Part shown: positions 9,630 to 18,599 of the stretch, one piece after another
Position numbering within the stretch: position 1 is the stretch's first letter
Layout of the letters: the number at the start of each line of letters is the position of its first letter
Assembly: GCA_003132025.1 (NCBI GenBank)
Contig: PKWJ01000040.1
Span: 52,552-92,258, forward strand
Source of the DNA: Gammaproteobacteria bacterium
GTDB lineage: Bacteria; Pseudomonadota; Gammaproteobacteria; Steroidobacterales; Steroidobacteraceae
Direction: 5' to 3'
Length of the DNA stretch: 39,707 nt
The notes under the pieces: generated by a model
The model's database searches: none
Seen by the model: only the letters and a program-made list of their open reading frames with translations
What the model was told of the DNA's origin: nothing
Program-made: the position numbers and the translations under genes

Positions 9630-11854
9630 GCTCGCTCCCTCCGCAGTTCCATGCGTCGTTCTCCGCCGGCAAGCAGCGTCCTATCCTGGTCGCTGACCGG
9701 CAGGAAGACCAATATTCTCGCTCCGCCCTCCGGCCGATTTTCCGCTTCGACGCGGCCACCGTGTTCTTCGACTATTCGTTTCACGATCGCCAGGCCGAGA
9801 CCAGTTCCGCGCGGTTTACCGCTTACATACGGGTCGAACAGGCGGCCGAGGATCTCCTTCCTGAACCCCGGGCCGTTGTCGCCCACACAGATTACAGCGG
9901 TAGCCGCCCCTTCTGCACGCTGTTGCAGCGTACTGATCTCCACACAGCCGCCCTTGACCCCCGCCAGGGCCTCGATGCCATTGGTGATCAGATTTGCCAG
10001 AATCTGCCGCACCCGGCCCCGGTCGGCCTCGATTTCCGGCAGCGCCGGATCGAGTTCCAGGCGGATCTCGGCCGACGGGTCCTGCAGCCGGTACAGCTCC
10101 GCGACTTCGGTAACCAGCTGATTAAGGTTGAAATGCTGCAGCTTCATGTCCGGCGCCCGCGCGTACTCCGAGAACGCGTTGACCATCTGCTTCATGGCGT
10201 CGACCTGCTGCACGATGGTGTGGGTGGCCCGTTCGAGCAGCTGCGCATCCTCGGCATTCATGCCGCCGAGCAGCTTGCGCCGCAGCCGCTCCGCCGACAG
10301 CTGGATCGGGGTCAGCGGATTCTTGATCTCGTGCGCCAGCCGCCGCGCCACCTCGCCCCAGGCCGCATCGCGCTGGGCCGACAGCAGCGCCGTGATATCG
10401 TCAAATACGATCACTACCCCGCCCAGCTCGCGCTCGTCCGGCAGCCGGGTGCAGGCCCACAGCAGTACCCGGTCACCGGCCTCGCCCGGCAGCGTCAGCT
10501 GCTCGCGCCATTCGTCCCAGCCGGCGGTCAGGCGCGCTCGCAGCTCGGAAATGAAGGTCGTCAGGCGCGCGGTCCCGGGCGGCAGCTGCGTCAGATGCTG
10601 GCCGGCGGCGTCCGCGAAACTGGTGCCCAGGATGGTGCCCGCCGATTGGTTGGCGCTATGCACCGTCAGTTCGCGGTCGGTGACGATGACGCCGGTCGAC
10701 AATCGCGACAGGATGATGGCGAGGCGCTCACGTTCGCGCTCCACCGCCTGGCGGCTGCGCATGGCCTCTTCGCTGGCGCGCCGCAGGCGCTTGGTCATGT
10801 CGTTGAATGAATGCACCAGCAGGCCCATTTCGTCGCGCGAAGACAGCGGCAGGCGGGTGCCGAGATCGCCCTTGCCGACCGCGCGCGTGCCGGCGATCAG
10901 GTCCTGGACCGGCCGCGTCAGGCGCTGCGCCGAGTAGATCGCGCCGTAGATCGCCGCCAGCAACGTCAGCAGCACCACCAGCGTCAAGGTCAGCCGGAAG
11001 CTGATTTTCAGCGGCTCGCGCACCGCCGACAGATCTCCATATTGCGACGAGGTGTGCTGCACGCCCTCGGCCAGCGCCGACAGTTCCTGCGGCACCTCGT
11101 AGTGGATCAGCACGTAGCGCCGCCCGGCGTGCGCTGCGACCGCGTCCGCGATCGGCGCCGCAGTCTCGATGCTGTACTGGCCGTTGGGCAGCGAATTCAG
11201 GCTCACATAACTGCGCCCCGCCGCCAGCTGCAGCGCCACCTCCGGCGGCGATGGCGCCGGCTGCTGCGCCAGCGGTGTGGCCGAGCTGACGGCGGCGGCG
11301 CGGCCATAGGCATCGTAGACGATGATCTCCTTGGCCTCGGTGGCGCGCCGTTCTTCATCCAGCCGCTGCAGCAGTGCCGTGCCCTGCAGCTCACGCAGCG
11401 AGCGCGCAAAAATCTCGGTGCGGTGCGCCTGCTCGCGCAGCCGCAGGTCCAGCGCCGAACGCGACAGCACCACGGCATCGTTCAGGCCCTGCTTGATCTC
11501 GACCCGAAACCAGCTGTCGATACCGCGGTTGATGAAATCGAGCGAGAACAGGTACACGATCACCAATGGTGCGATCACCAGCGCACCGAACATCAGCACG
11601 GTGCGCATCGCCAGGCGCGAACCCGGCACGTGGTCGCGAAAATCGCGGTACAGCTGCCAGAACTTGCGTGCCAGCAGCACCATCAGCGCAATCGCACCGA
11701 GGATGTTGACCAGCAGGATCCATGGCTGCCAGCGCGAGAACTGCGCTGAATTCTCCACGCTCACCGCCAGCAGCAGCAGCGCGGCGATGCCGGCGGCGAA
11801 CGCCGCGCCGGTCAGTAGCCGCACCCCAAGGTGCTTTATAGCGTCAGCATCCAT
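9626..11854 (-). CDS. ntrY: NtrY-like membrane sensor histidine kinase
   Basis: This 742-residue kinase is read from ATG 11854. It has three or four N-terminal membrane spans (starting LLTGAAFAAGIAALLLLAV), an extracytoplasmic sensor segment, a further span and a HAMP linker (RLTRPVQDLIAGTRAVGKGD). A PAS domain follows, then a HisKA domain with H508 in RLAHEIKNPLTPIQLSAERL, and an ATPase with N, G1 and G2 boxes (NLITNGIEAL, GDNGPGF, GTGLGLAIV). The open frame reaches 11962, but that part lacks family character. The start lies inside the DUF4390 gene (19-base overlap) and the stop overlaps ntrX. It presumably phosphorylates the adjacent regulator; the signal is unknown. Confidence 0.92.
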   Translation of the reverse strand: MDADAIKHLGVRLLTGAAFAAGIAALLLLAVSVENSAQFSRWQPWILLVNILGAIALMVLLARKFWQLYRDFRDHVPGSRLAMRTVLMFGALVIAPLVIVYLFSLDFINRGIDSWFRVEIKQGLNDAVVLSRSALDLRLREQAHRTEIFARSLRELQGTALLQRLDEERRATEAKEIIVYDAYGRAAAVSSATPLAQQPAPSPPEVALQLAAGRSYVSLNSLPNGQYSIETAAPIADAVAAHAGRRYVLIHYEVPQELSALAEGVQHTSSQYGDLSAVREPLKISFRLTLTLVVLLTLLAAIYGAIYSAQRLTRPVQDLIAGTRAVGKGDLGTRLPLSSRDEMGLLVHSFNDMTKRLRRASEEAMRSRQAVERERERLAIILSRLSTGVIVTDRELTVHSANQSAGTILGTSFADAAGQHLTQLPPGTARLTTFISELRARLTAGWDEWREQLTLPGEAGDRVLLWACTRLPDERELGGVVIVFDDITALLSAQRDAAWGEVARRLAHEIKNPLTPIQLSAERLRRKLLGGMNAEDAQLLERATHTIVQQVDAMKQMVNAFSEYARAPDMKLQHFNLNQLVTEVAELYRLQDPSAEIRLELDPALPEIEADRGRVRQILANLITNGIEALAGVKGGCVEISTLQQRAEGAATAVICVGDNGPGFRKEILGRLFDPYVSGKPRGTGLGLAIVKRIVEEHGGRVEAENRPEGGARILVFLPVSDQDRTLLAGGERRMELRRERA

Positions 11855-12414
11855 GTATACCAGCCGGTGGTGCGATGCCAGTCGTCGGTCCAGAACACCA
11901 GCGCCCGCAGCGCATCGGGCATCTGGCCGCGGCGCACCCCGGCGCGCACCGCCACCTCCCACGGCGCCTCGCCGCGCAGCTGCGACTGGACCAGGATCGG
12001 CAGATCTTCAATCCGTCCGAGCTTCTCGAGCGCCGCCTCCAGGGTGGGAAAGTTCTCCTGCTCGACCCCCGCGTCATCGCGCAGTACGTAGCGATCGGTC
12101 ACCGCGTGGTAGGTCAGTTCGCGCCGCAGCGTCGTCTCCAGCACCGTGGCGTCGAACCACAGGCGGCGGTGGGCCCGGATGGTCACGTCCAGATCGAACG
12201 CCAGCGTGACCCCGTCACGCAACGCGCTGCGGATGCGATCGTTTACGGGATAGTCGATGTGCGCGCTGAGCTGCAGCACACCGTGGTCCACCACCACGAA
12301 CGCCGAGCGGATCTGGAAATCCCCGGCCAGGGGACCCGCGCTGCGCCCGCGGATCGGAGCTGCCAGTGCGACCAGCAGCACCAGGGCGAGGCTTACTTTG
12401 CTGATCGTGTGCAC
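11836..12414 (-). CDS. Exported DUF4390 family protein
   Basis: I choose GTG at 12414 (192 residues). AAGG lies five bases before it, and the product then starts with a clean signal peptide (HTISKVSLALVLLVALAAP). The in-frame ATG at 12513 would add 33 basic residues ahead of that signal and overlap rsmB. The mature part (FQIRSAFVVVDHGVLQLSAHIDY through FWTDDWHRTTGWYTW) matches DUF4390, a periplasmic family with no assigned function, commonly encoded between rsmB and an NtrY-type kinase. The 19-base overlap with ntrY suggests coupled expression and a possible sensory partnership, which is an inference. Confidence 0.82.
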   Translation of the reverse strand: MHTISKVSLALVLLVALAAPIRGRSAGPLAGDFQIRSAFVVVDHGVLQLSAHIDYPVNDRIRSALRDGVTLAFDLDVTIRAHRRLWFDATVLETTLRRELTYHAVTDRYVLRDDAGVEQENFPTLEAALEKLGRIEDLPILVQSQLRGEAPWEVAVRAGVRRGQMPDALRALVFWTDDWHRTTGWYTWMLTL

Positions 12415-12494
12415 GGGTACCTTGGGGACGAGGGCTGTGGCTGATGCGTGATCGAGGCGCCGTCGAAAGCGCCTTGGGCTTTTAAGTCGCGCTT

Positions 12495-13823
12495 CTAAGT
12501 GACTGTCAGGCAAGCATAATAGAAGCCGTCGGTCTGCGCCGCATTCCCTGGCAGGAGCTGCCCCCCGATCGAGCGCGGCAGCCAGTCCGGGGGCGGCATC
12601 ACCTCGTCGGGCAGTGCCAGCACCCGCGCTTGTGGCACCGCGGCCAGCACCGCCTCGACTATGCGCTCATTTTCTGCCGGCAGGACCGAGCAGGTCGAGT
12701 ACAGCAGCCGTCCGCCCGGTTTCAGCAGCTGCAGGCAGCGCTGCAGGATCCGGCGCTGGGTCACCGCCAGCGCTGCCACGTCGTCCGGGCGTCGCAGCAG
12801 CTTGATGTCGGGATGGCGGCGAATGACCCCGGTGGCCGAACACGGCGCATCGACCAGAATGCGGTCAAAACGCTGTTCCTGGCACCAGTCCGGCTCCTCG
12901 GTGAGATCGGCGGTGACCAGGTGCGCCGTGCGGCCCAGCCGCTTCAGGTTAGCGGCGATGCGCTCTACCCGTGCCGCATCGATATCGACCGCGGTCAGGT
13001 CGATGACGCCACCGGCAGCCTCGAGCAGCGCGCCGGTCTTGCCGCCGGGCGCCGCGCAGGCGTCGAGTACCCGATCGCCGGGCGACACGGCCAGCAACGC
13101 GCAGGCCAGCTGTGCACCGGCGTCCTGCACCGACACGCAGCCGGCGGCGAAACCGGGCAGCTCGTCCACCGCCACCGGTCGCTCCAGTACCAGCGCGGTC
13201 GGCAGCCAGGGTAAGGCGCGTGCGGCCATAGCGGCCGCGGTGAGTTGCGCCAGGTAGTTCTCGCGCGTGATGCGCGATAGGTCGAGCCGCAGGCTCATCG
13301 GCGGATGTTCATTGTTGGCCGCCACGATCTGCCGCCAGTGCTGCGGCCAGGCCGTGCGCAGCAACTGCAGCAGCCACTCCGGGTGCGCCTCGGCGGCGGC
13401 CGGGTGCGCCAGCGCCTGCGCCAGCAGCGCCTCGCGCTCGCGCAGGAAGCGGCGCAGCAGCGCGTTGATCAAGCCGGTGGCGCGCGGCTGCTGCAGCAGG
13501 CGTGCGGCGTCGACTGACGACGACACGATCGCCTCGGGTGCATTGCGCGAGTACTCCAGCTGGTGCAGCGCCACCAGCAGCAGCGCTCGCAGCGTCGGTG
13601 CCAGCGCCTTGCCGGCGACCAGGCCGGCCGCGATCGCATCCAGCCGCCAATACCAGCGCAGCGAGCCCAGCGTCACAGCGCGAATTGCGGGCCGCAAAGC
13701 AGCGGGCGCGGTGCTTCGACCCAGCGCGTCATCGGCCGAGCGTCCGGCGAATGCCACCGCGGCCAGGGCGGTTGCGGCCCCGGCCAGCACCGTGGCGGCC
13801 GCACCCGATGCGGGGCTGTTCAC
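12495..13823 (-). CDS. rsmB: 16S rRNA (cytosine-967-C5)-methyltransferase
   Basis: Reading from GTG 13823, which overlaps the fmt stop as GTGA, gives 442 residues, close to E. coli RsmB (429). The N-terminal NusB-like RNA-binding domain spans about residues 20-150 (LLVALHQLEYSRNAPEAIV). The methyltransferase domain has the AdoMet motif VLDACAAPGGKTGALLE and the two catalytic cysteines of the m5C family in DAPCSATGVIRRHPD and YSTCSVLPAENE. It methylates C967 of 16S rRNA. Extending the frame to 14060 would only read through fmt in another phase. Confidence 0.95.
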   Translation of the reverse strand: MNSPASGAAATVLAGAATALAAVAFAGRSADDALGRSTAPAALRPAIRAVTLGSLRWYWRLDAIAAGLVAGKALAPTLRALLLVALHQLEYSRNAPEAIVSSSVDAARLLQQPRATGLINALLRRFLREREALLAQALAHPAAAEAHPEWLLQLLRTAWPQHWRQIVAANNEHPPMSLRLDLSRITRENYLAQLTAAAMAARALPWLPTALVLERPVAVDELPGFAAGCVSVQDAGAQLACALLAVSPGDRVLDACAAPGGKTGALLEAAGGVIDLTAVDIDAARVERIAANLKRLGRTAHLVTADLTEEPDWCQEQRFDRILVDAPCSATGVIRRHPDIKLLRRPDDVAALAVTQRRILQRCLQLLKPGGRLLYSTCSVLPAENERIVEAVLAAVPQARVLALPDEVMPPPDWLPRSIGGQLLPGNAAQTDGFYYACLTVT

Positions 13824-14770
13824 CCGAAGCGTGACCCGGCCACGGACTGTGCGCTGGCGAATTCGCGCGCGCTGACGACGCGCCGGCCAGCGAGCTGCAG
13901 TTTCGTCAGCCCGATGCGGCCCTGGCCGCACTGCACCAGCAGCTGTTCGTGGGCAAGGCCCAGGATATTGCCGGGCTGCGGAAAATCGTCGTGCGCGCCG
14001 GCAACGCGTGCCCCGGTAACCGGGCGCGCGTCCCAGACCCGCAGCTGCTGGCCGTGCCACAGGGTCTCGGCCACCGGCCAGGGCGTGAAGGCCCGCACCT
14101 GACGGTCAATCTCCTGCGCGCTGCGCCACCAGTCGATGCGCGCTTCAGCTTTGTCGATCTTGGCGGCGTAGGTCACCCCCTGATCGGGTTGCCGCTGCGG
14201 GTGCAGCTGGCCGTCTTCGGCCCGCTGCAGCGTTGCCAGCAGCAGGTCGGCACCGAGCTGCGCCAGCTGGTCGTGCAGCTGCTGCGAGTTGCTGGCCGCA
14301 TCGATCGCGATGCGCTGTTGCGCCAGGATGGCCCCGGTGTCCAGAGCGGTCTCGATCTGCATGATCGTGACACCGGTCTCGGGATCGCCGGCCAGGATGG
14401 CACGTTGGATCGGCGCGGCACCGCGCCAGCGCGGCAGCAACGATGCGTGGATGTTGATGCAGCCCAGGCGTGGCAGCGTCAGCAGCGCGGCCGGCAGGAT
14501 CAGCCCGTACGCCACCACGACCAGTGCATCGGGAGCCCATTGCGCCAGCAGGGCCCCTGCCTCGGGCGAGCGCAGTGCCGCCGGCTGCGCCAGCGGCAGC
14601 GCCAGCTCCAGCGCCAGGCGCTTGACCGGACTGGCCTTGAATTCTCGGCCGCGGCCCGCCGGCCGATCAGGCTGCGTCAGTACCCCGACCAGGGTGTGCG
14701 GCGAGTCTGCCAGGGCGCGCAGCGTCGGCACCGCGAAGTCCGGCGTGCCGGCAAATGCAACGCGCAGCAT
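13820..14770 (-). CDS. fmt: Methionyl-tRNA formyltransferase
   Basis: The 316-residue length fits the family. The N-terminal formyltransferase domain starts RVAFAGTPDFAVPTLRAL, contains the folate-binding SLLPRWRGAAPIQRAIL with the catalytic Asn-His pair just ahead of it (INIHAS), and DTGAILAQQRI. The C-terminal domain (about 205-316) binds tRNA (VRAFTPWPVAETLW). It formylates initiator Met-tRNA using 10-formyl-tetrahydrofolate. It begins three bases after the def stop and overlaps rsmB, the classic def-fmt-rsmB order. Confidence 0.97.
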   Translation of the reverse strand: MLRVAFAGTPDFAVPTLRALADSPHTLVGVLTQPDRPAGRGREFKASPVKRLALELALPLAQPAALRSPEAGALLAQWAPDALVVVAYGLILPAALLTLPRLGCINIHASLLPRWRGAAPIQRAILAGDPETGVTIMQIETALDTGAILAQQRIAIDAASNSQQLHDQLAQLGADLLLATLQRAEDGQLHPQRQPDQGVTYAAKIDKAEARIDWWRSAQEIDRQVRAFTPWPVAETLWHGQQLRVWDARPVTGARVAGAHDDFPQPGNILGLAHEQLLVQCGQGRIGLTKLQLAGRRVVSAREFASAQSVAGSRFG

Positions 14771-14773
14771 GCG

Positions 14774-15322
14774 TCATATGACGCGCGCGGTGCGCGCGGC
14801 GGCCGGCTTGGCCGCACCGCTGGCGCGCTCGCGGCGCTCTTTCTCGAGTTTCCGGCGAATGCGCTCGCGTTTGAGTCCCGACAGGTAGTCCACGAACAGC
14901 TTGCCGGCCAGGTGATCCATCTCGTGCTGCAGGCATACCGCGGAAAGGCCGGTGAGTTCGCACTCGAACCATTGACCGTCCGCCTGCTGGGCACGCACCT
15001 GCACGCGCGCCGCGCGCTCGATCTCCTCGTAGATGTTGGGCACCGACAGGCAGCCCTCTTCCGACACCTCGACCCCGTCGCGTGCCACAATCTGCGGGTT
15101 GATGTAGACCTGGGGCTGGTCCTTCTCGACGCTGACGTCCATGACCAGCAGCGCTCGATGCACGTCGACCTGGGTGGCGGCCAACCCGATACCAGGGGCG
15201 GCGTACATGGTCTGCAGCATGTCCGCAATCAGCTGCCTGAGCGCGGCGTCGAACTGCTGCACCGGCTGGGCCCGGGTACGCAGCCGGGGGTCGGGAAACT
15301 CCAGTATTGGCAGCAAGGCCAT
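14774..15322 (-). CDS. def: Peptide deformylase
   Basis: This 182-residue protein has the three deformylase motifs: GIGLAATQV (motif 1, with Thr where Pro is usual), EEGCLSVPN (motif 2, metal-ligand Cys) and QHEMDHLAG (motif 3, HExxH metal site). It removes the formyl group from nascent peptides. The C-terminus has a basic Ala-rich tail. A good ribosome binding site, GAGAG, lies six bases upstream of the ATG at 15322. It is first in a minus-strand chain of seven genes and divergent from the LysM lipoprotein gene, the same arrangement as in E. coli. Confidence 0.97.
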   Translation of the reverse strand: MALLPILEFPDPRLRTRAQPVQQFDAALRQLIADMLQTMYAAPGIGLAATQVDVHRALLVMDVSVEKDQPQVYINPQIVARDGVEVSEEGCLSVPNIYEEIERAARVQVRAQQADGQWFECELTGLSAVCLQHEMDHLAGKLFVDYLSGLKRERIRRKLEKERRERASGAAKPAAARTARVI

Positions 15323-15506
15323 GAATACTCTCTATTTAAGGTTCTTAAATGTTGGGAAATATGCCAAGATTTCAAGGACCAGAGGCCAAATGCCTCACGA
15401 CGTGACCCAGTGCACAAAGTTGGCAATTAACCATGTGCGTTTACTCGCTCTTAAGTTTATAACAGCTGTGCGCGAAGGCCCTACCCGATCCCAAGAGGCA
15501 GCAGGG
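15323..15506. promoter_or_regulatory. AT-rich divergent promoter region of def and the LysM gene
   Basis: This 184-base gap is visibly AT-rich against its surroundings, especially at 15323-15370 and 15440-15470. On the plus strand a TATAAC (15458-15463) is a plausible -10 for the LysM gene, and TTGGCA (15420-15425) resembles a -35 but at non-ideal spacing. On the minus strand TTGAAA and TTGGCA elements lie upstream of def. Exact start points cannot be fixed by reading. Confidence 0.4.
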
Positions 15507-16727
15507 ATGTATTTGAATCAAACTTTCGGTGTCCCACGGGCCCTGCTGGCCTGTGCGGCCCTCACGACACTGCTGGCCTTCAGCGGCTGTGCCCTATTCC
15601 ATCATGGCCAGCCAGAGGCCGCGGCACCTGCGCCGCCGCCGCCACAGGCCGAGACCATGGCTGCCCCCGAGTCCCAGACGGTGACCGAGGTTGCGGTCGA
15701 AGCAGCCGATGAGCCCGGGACCACCACGGTGATCAGCGATGCGGGGCCGGAGCTCAAGTCCAGCGCCCCGAAGAACTACGTGGTGCGACGTGGCGATACC
15801 CTCTGGGGCATTGCCAACACGTTCCTGCGCGATCCCTGGCTGTGGCCCGAGATCTGGTACATCAATCCGGACATTCACAACCCGCACCGGATTTATCCCG
15901 GCGACACCGTGCGGCTGGCGCTGCGCGGCGATGGCCGCACCGCGCTGCAGGTGGTGCGTGGCAGCTCCGTGCGGCTGGAACCGATGCTGCGTAGCGAGCC
16001 GCTCGAGGGACCGATCGCGACCATTCCCTATTCTGTGATTGCCGCGTTTCTGTCGCGCCCCGGCGTGCTGACCGGCGACGAGGTCAAGGCGGCACCGTAT
16101 GTCGCAGCGCTGCGCGACGATCACCAGATCGCCGGCACCGGACACGACCTGTACGTCAGGAAGCTCGATGGCGACACCGGCGCGCGTTACAGCGTCATGC
16201 ATATCGATGAGCCGCTGAACGATCCGCAGAGCGGACGCAAATTAGGCTACGTCGCGATCTACACCGGCACCGCGCAGGTCACGCGTCCCGGGAGTATCGC
16301 CAAGGTCACGGTCACCGATGCGGCGCGCGAGACGCTGCAGGGCGACGTGCTGATCGCCGAGGATTCCAGCCCGAACAGCGATTTCGCTCCGCACGGGCCA
16401 GCGCAGGCGATCGACGGTCGCATCATCGCGGTGGTGGACAACGTGCTGCTCGCCGGCCAGTACGATGTCGTGGCGCTCAATCGCGGCTCCCAGGACGGGT
16501 TGGATCGCGGCGCGGTGCTCACGATCGACCAGGTCGGCCAGAAGGTGGACGATCACTGCGCCAAGCTCGATGGTGAGAGCAGCTGCTGGATCAGTCATGG
16601 CCTGCAGCTGCCGAATGAAAGCACTGGCACGCTGCTGGTGTTCAAGACCTACGAGCGCATGAGCTACGCGTTGATCCTGAACGACACCGTGCCGATCAAC
16701 GTCGGCGACCACATCCGCAACCCGTAA
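15507..16727 (+). CDS. LysM-domain exported protein, probable lipoprotein
   Basis: ATG 15507 gives 406 residues. It is preceded by a purine-rich site (AGGCAGCAGGG) and opens a signal sequence ending AFSGC, a lipobox-like site with an atypical Phe at -3. An acidic, Pro-rich linker leads to a LysM domain at about 90-138 (NYVVRRGDTLWGIANTFLRD, then WLWPEIWYINPDI and YPGDTVRL), which binds peptidoglycan glycan. The remaining 260 residues form a beta-rich region without a catalytic motif that I recognise. It faces def across the divergent region and precedes dprA, the usual place for this family. The frame is open upstream of 15507 but has no family character. Confidence 0.88.
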   Translation: MYLNQTFGVPRALLACAALTTLLAFSGCALFHHGQPEAAAPAPPPPQAETMAAPESQTVTEVAVEAADEPGTTTVISDAGPELKSSAPKNYVVRRGDTLWGIANTFLRDPWLWPEIWYINPDIHNPHRIYPGDTVRLALRGDGRTALQVVRGSSVRLEPMLRSEPLEGPIATIPYSVIAAFLSRPGVLTGDEVKAAPYVAALRDDHQIAGTGHDLYVRKLDGDTGARYSVMHIDEPLNDPQSGRKLGYVAIYTGTAQVTRPGSIAKVTVTDAARETLQGDVLIAEDSSPNSDFAPHGPAQAIDGRIIAVVDNVLLAGQYDVVALNRGSQDGLDRGAVLTIDQVGQKVDDHCAKLDGESSCWISHGLQLPNESTGTLLVFKTYERMSYALILNDTVPINVGDHIRNP

Positions 16728-16750
16728 AAAGACTCGGCTCGCACCCTTAA

Positions 16751-16771
16751 GGCTGCGCCACCCGGGCAGCC
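16751..16771 (+). terminator. Weak hairpin downstream of the LysM gene
   Basis: GGCTGC (16751-16756) pairs with GCAGCC (16766-16771) across nine bases, 24 bases after the LysM gene stop. No run of T follows, so it is at best a weak or factor-assisted terminator. A second inverted repeat, CCCGAC (16831-16836) with GTCGGG (16847-16852), lies in the same gap just ahead of dprA. Confidence 0.25.
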
Positions 16772-16872
16772 TCTTGCGGCGCGCCTGGCCGGCGCACAAG
16801 CCTTGAAATCAGGCGTATTTGCAGCGTTAGCCCGACTGGCCTCGGGGTCGGGTTGGCTTATGCTGCGCGCGC

Positions 16873-17997
16873 ATGGACGCGCTGGAAATGCAGCTCGCGC
16901 TTGGCCGCGCCCCCGGCCTGACCGCACAGCAGCTGCGCGGCGCGCTGGCGGCGCTGTACAGCGCGACGGCCAGCTCATCCGGATTGCAGGGCCTGTTCGG
17001 GCAATGCCGCAGCAGCCTTGAGTCCCTGGGACTGGGGGCGGCGGCGAGCGCGGCGCTCCAGGCACCGGACGCAGCCCGCATCGCCGCCGATCGTCGCTGG
17101 GTCGAAAACGAGCACATCAGTCTGATCGATGCGGCCGACCCCAGCTACCCGCCGCTGCTGGCGCAGGCCGCCGCCGCGCCGGCGCTGCTGTATGTGAAAG
17201 GTGATGGCGCATGCCTTGGCACGCCGCAGCTGGCGATGGTGGGCAGCCGTAACCCAACGCAGCCGGGCCAGCGCACCGCGCGTGCATTCGCCGGATTTCT
17301 GTCGGCGGCCGGACTCACCATCACCAGCGGACTGGCGCTCGGTATCGACGCCGCCAGTCATGAGGGTGCGCTTGCGGCGGACGGGCTGACCATCGCGGTG
17401 CTCGGCACCGGCATCGATAATATCTATCCGCGCCAGCACCGCGCGCTGGCGGCGCGCATCGCCGCCCGGGGCGCGCTGGTGAGCGAGTATCCGCCCGGTT
17501 GTCCCCCGCTCAAGGCCAATTTCCCGCGCCGCAACCGCATCATCAGCGCCCTGTGCCTGGGCACACTGGTGGTTGAAGCCGCGCGCCACAGCGGTTCGCT
17601 GATCACGGCCCGATTGGCCGCCGAGCAGGGGCGCGAGGTGTTTGCCGTCCCCGGATCGATCCATAACCCGCTGGCCCGCGGCTGTCACGCGCTGATCAGG
17701 AACGGCGCCAAGCTGGTCGAAAGCGCCGATGACATCCTCAGCGAGCTCAAATTTAGTGCGAGAAAACAATGCCTTATTGGTGGCATGCGAGGACGCGCGA
17801 CAGACGGCAGCGCGGTCTCATCGTTGGACAAGGACCAGAAAATCCTGTTAGATGCCCTTGGGTTTGAGCCGGCCAGCCTCGATACACTGGTGGAACGAAC
17901 CGGCCTTCCAAGCCAATCCGTGGCCTCCATGTTGCTGTTTCTTGAGCTCGAGGACGTCGTTGGATTGCATTCGGGCGGTCGCTACCTGCGCTTGTAG
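16873..17997 (+). CDS. dprA: DNA-processing protein DprA (Smf)
   Basis: This 374-residue protein has an N-terminal helical SAM-like region (1-70) and the central Rossmann-type DprA domain: AMVGSRNPTQPGQRTARAFA, GLALGIDAASHEGAL, GTGIDNIYPRQHRAL, then PPLKANFPRRNRIIS and EAARHSGSLITARLA. The C-terminal winged helix covers about 315-374 (KILLDALGFEPASLDTLVER). DprA loads RecA on incoming single-stranded DNA during natural transformation. No ribosome binding site precedes the ATG, but TATGCT lies eight bases upstream and could be a -10 for a nearly leaderless transcript. dprA, smg and topA keep their common order here. Confidence 0.95.
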   Translation: MDALEMQLALGRAPGLTAQQLRGALAALYSATASSSGLQGLFGQCRSSLESLGLGAAASAALQAPDAARIAADRRWVENEHISLIDAADPSYPPLLAQAAAAPALLYVKGDGACLGTPQLAMVGSRNPTQPGQRTARAFAGFLSAAGLTITSGLALGIDAASHEGALAADGLTIAVLGTGIDNIYPRQHRALAARIAARGALVSEYPPGCPPLKANFPRRNRIISALCLGTLVVEAARHSGSLITARLAAEQGREVFAVPGSIHNPLARGCHALIRNGAKLVESADDILSELKFSARKQCLIGGMRGRATDGSAVSSLDKDQKILLDALGFEPASLDTLVERTGLPSQSVASMLLFLELEDVVGLHSGGRYLRL

Positions 17998-18049
17998 TCG
18001 CCGCCGTGCCAGCATCGCGATGACGGCGCCATCGTTATATCGAGTGATC

Positions 18050-18520
18050 ATGGACAACAGCGTTTTCGACATCCTTATCTACGTATTCGACCGCTACATG
18101 CTCGAGGAACTGCCCGACAGCGCCGAGCGCGAGACGCTGGCGCGCGACCTGGAGAGCGCCGGTTTCGGCGAAGCCAACGTAGAGCGGGCGCTCGACTGGC
18201 TGGCGGACCTCGCGGCGGAGCGGGAACGCCCCAATCTGCGCGGCGACGGCAGCTTCCGGGTGTTTGCCCCGCAGGAACTCGCCCGGCTCGACCCGCAATG
18301 CCGCGGCCTGCTGGTGTCGCTCGAGGCGGCGGGAATCCTCTCGCCCAGTCAGCGTGAAATCGTCATCGATCGGCTGCTGGCGCTCGATGCCGAGGAGCTC
18401 GACCTGGAACAGGTCAAGTGGGTGGTACTGATGGTGTTATCCAGCCAACCAGGGCAGGAACTCGCATATGCAAGGATGGAAGATCTGGTGTTCGATGTGC
18501 CGCATAACGAGCCGCATTGA
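18050..18520 (+). CDS. smg: Smg family protein (DUF494)
   Basis: ATG 18050 gives 156 residues, the usual size of Smg (E. coli 157). It begins DNSVFDILIYVFDRYMLEE, continues with a helical acidic region, and ends VKWVVLMVLSSQPGQELAYA followed by MEDLVFD, all characteristic of DUF494. The frame is open upstream to 17852, but those residues read through the dprA end in another phase. The molecular function of Smg is not established; its constant company with dprA and topA suggests a link to DNA metabolism. A strong terminator-like hairpin follows it. Confidence 0.93.
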   Translation: MDNSVFDILIYVFDRYMLEELPDSAERETLARDLESAGFGEANVERALDWLADLAAERERPNLRGDGSFRVFAPQELARLDPQCRGLLVSLEAAGILSPSQREIVIDRLLALDAEELDLEQVKWVVLMVLSSQPGQELAYARMEDLVFDVPHNEPH

Positions 18521-18545
18521 GTCTTAGCTCGAAGCCCTAGGCACC

Positions 18546-18575
18546 AACCCGCGGCTCGTCCGCGGTTTTTCGTTT
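18546..18575 (+). terminator. Intrinsic terminator after smg
   Basis: CCGCGG (18549-18554) and CCGCGG (18560-18565) form a GC stem around a five-base loop, followed at once by TTTTT (18566-18570) and a further T-rich stretch. Form and position, 26 bases after the smg stop, fit a rho-independent terminator. topA would then need its own promoter or read-through. Confidence 0.75.
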
Positions 18576-18599
18576 CTGGCTCCTTCACACGGTAGTGGC

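Noticed and set aside
11855-11962. Longer N-terminus for NtrY
   Set aside because: The extra 36 residues are Gly/Arg-rich and are the DUF4390 gene read in another phase; membrane spans begin after ATG 11854.
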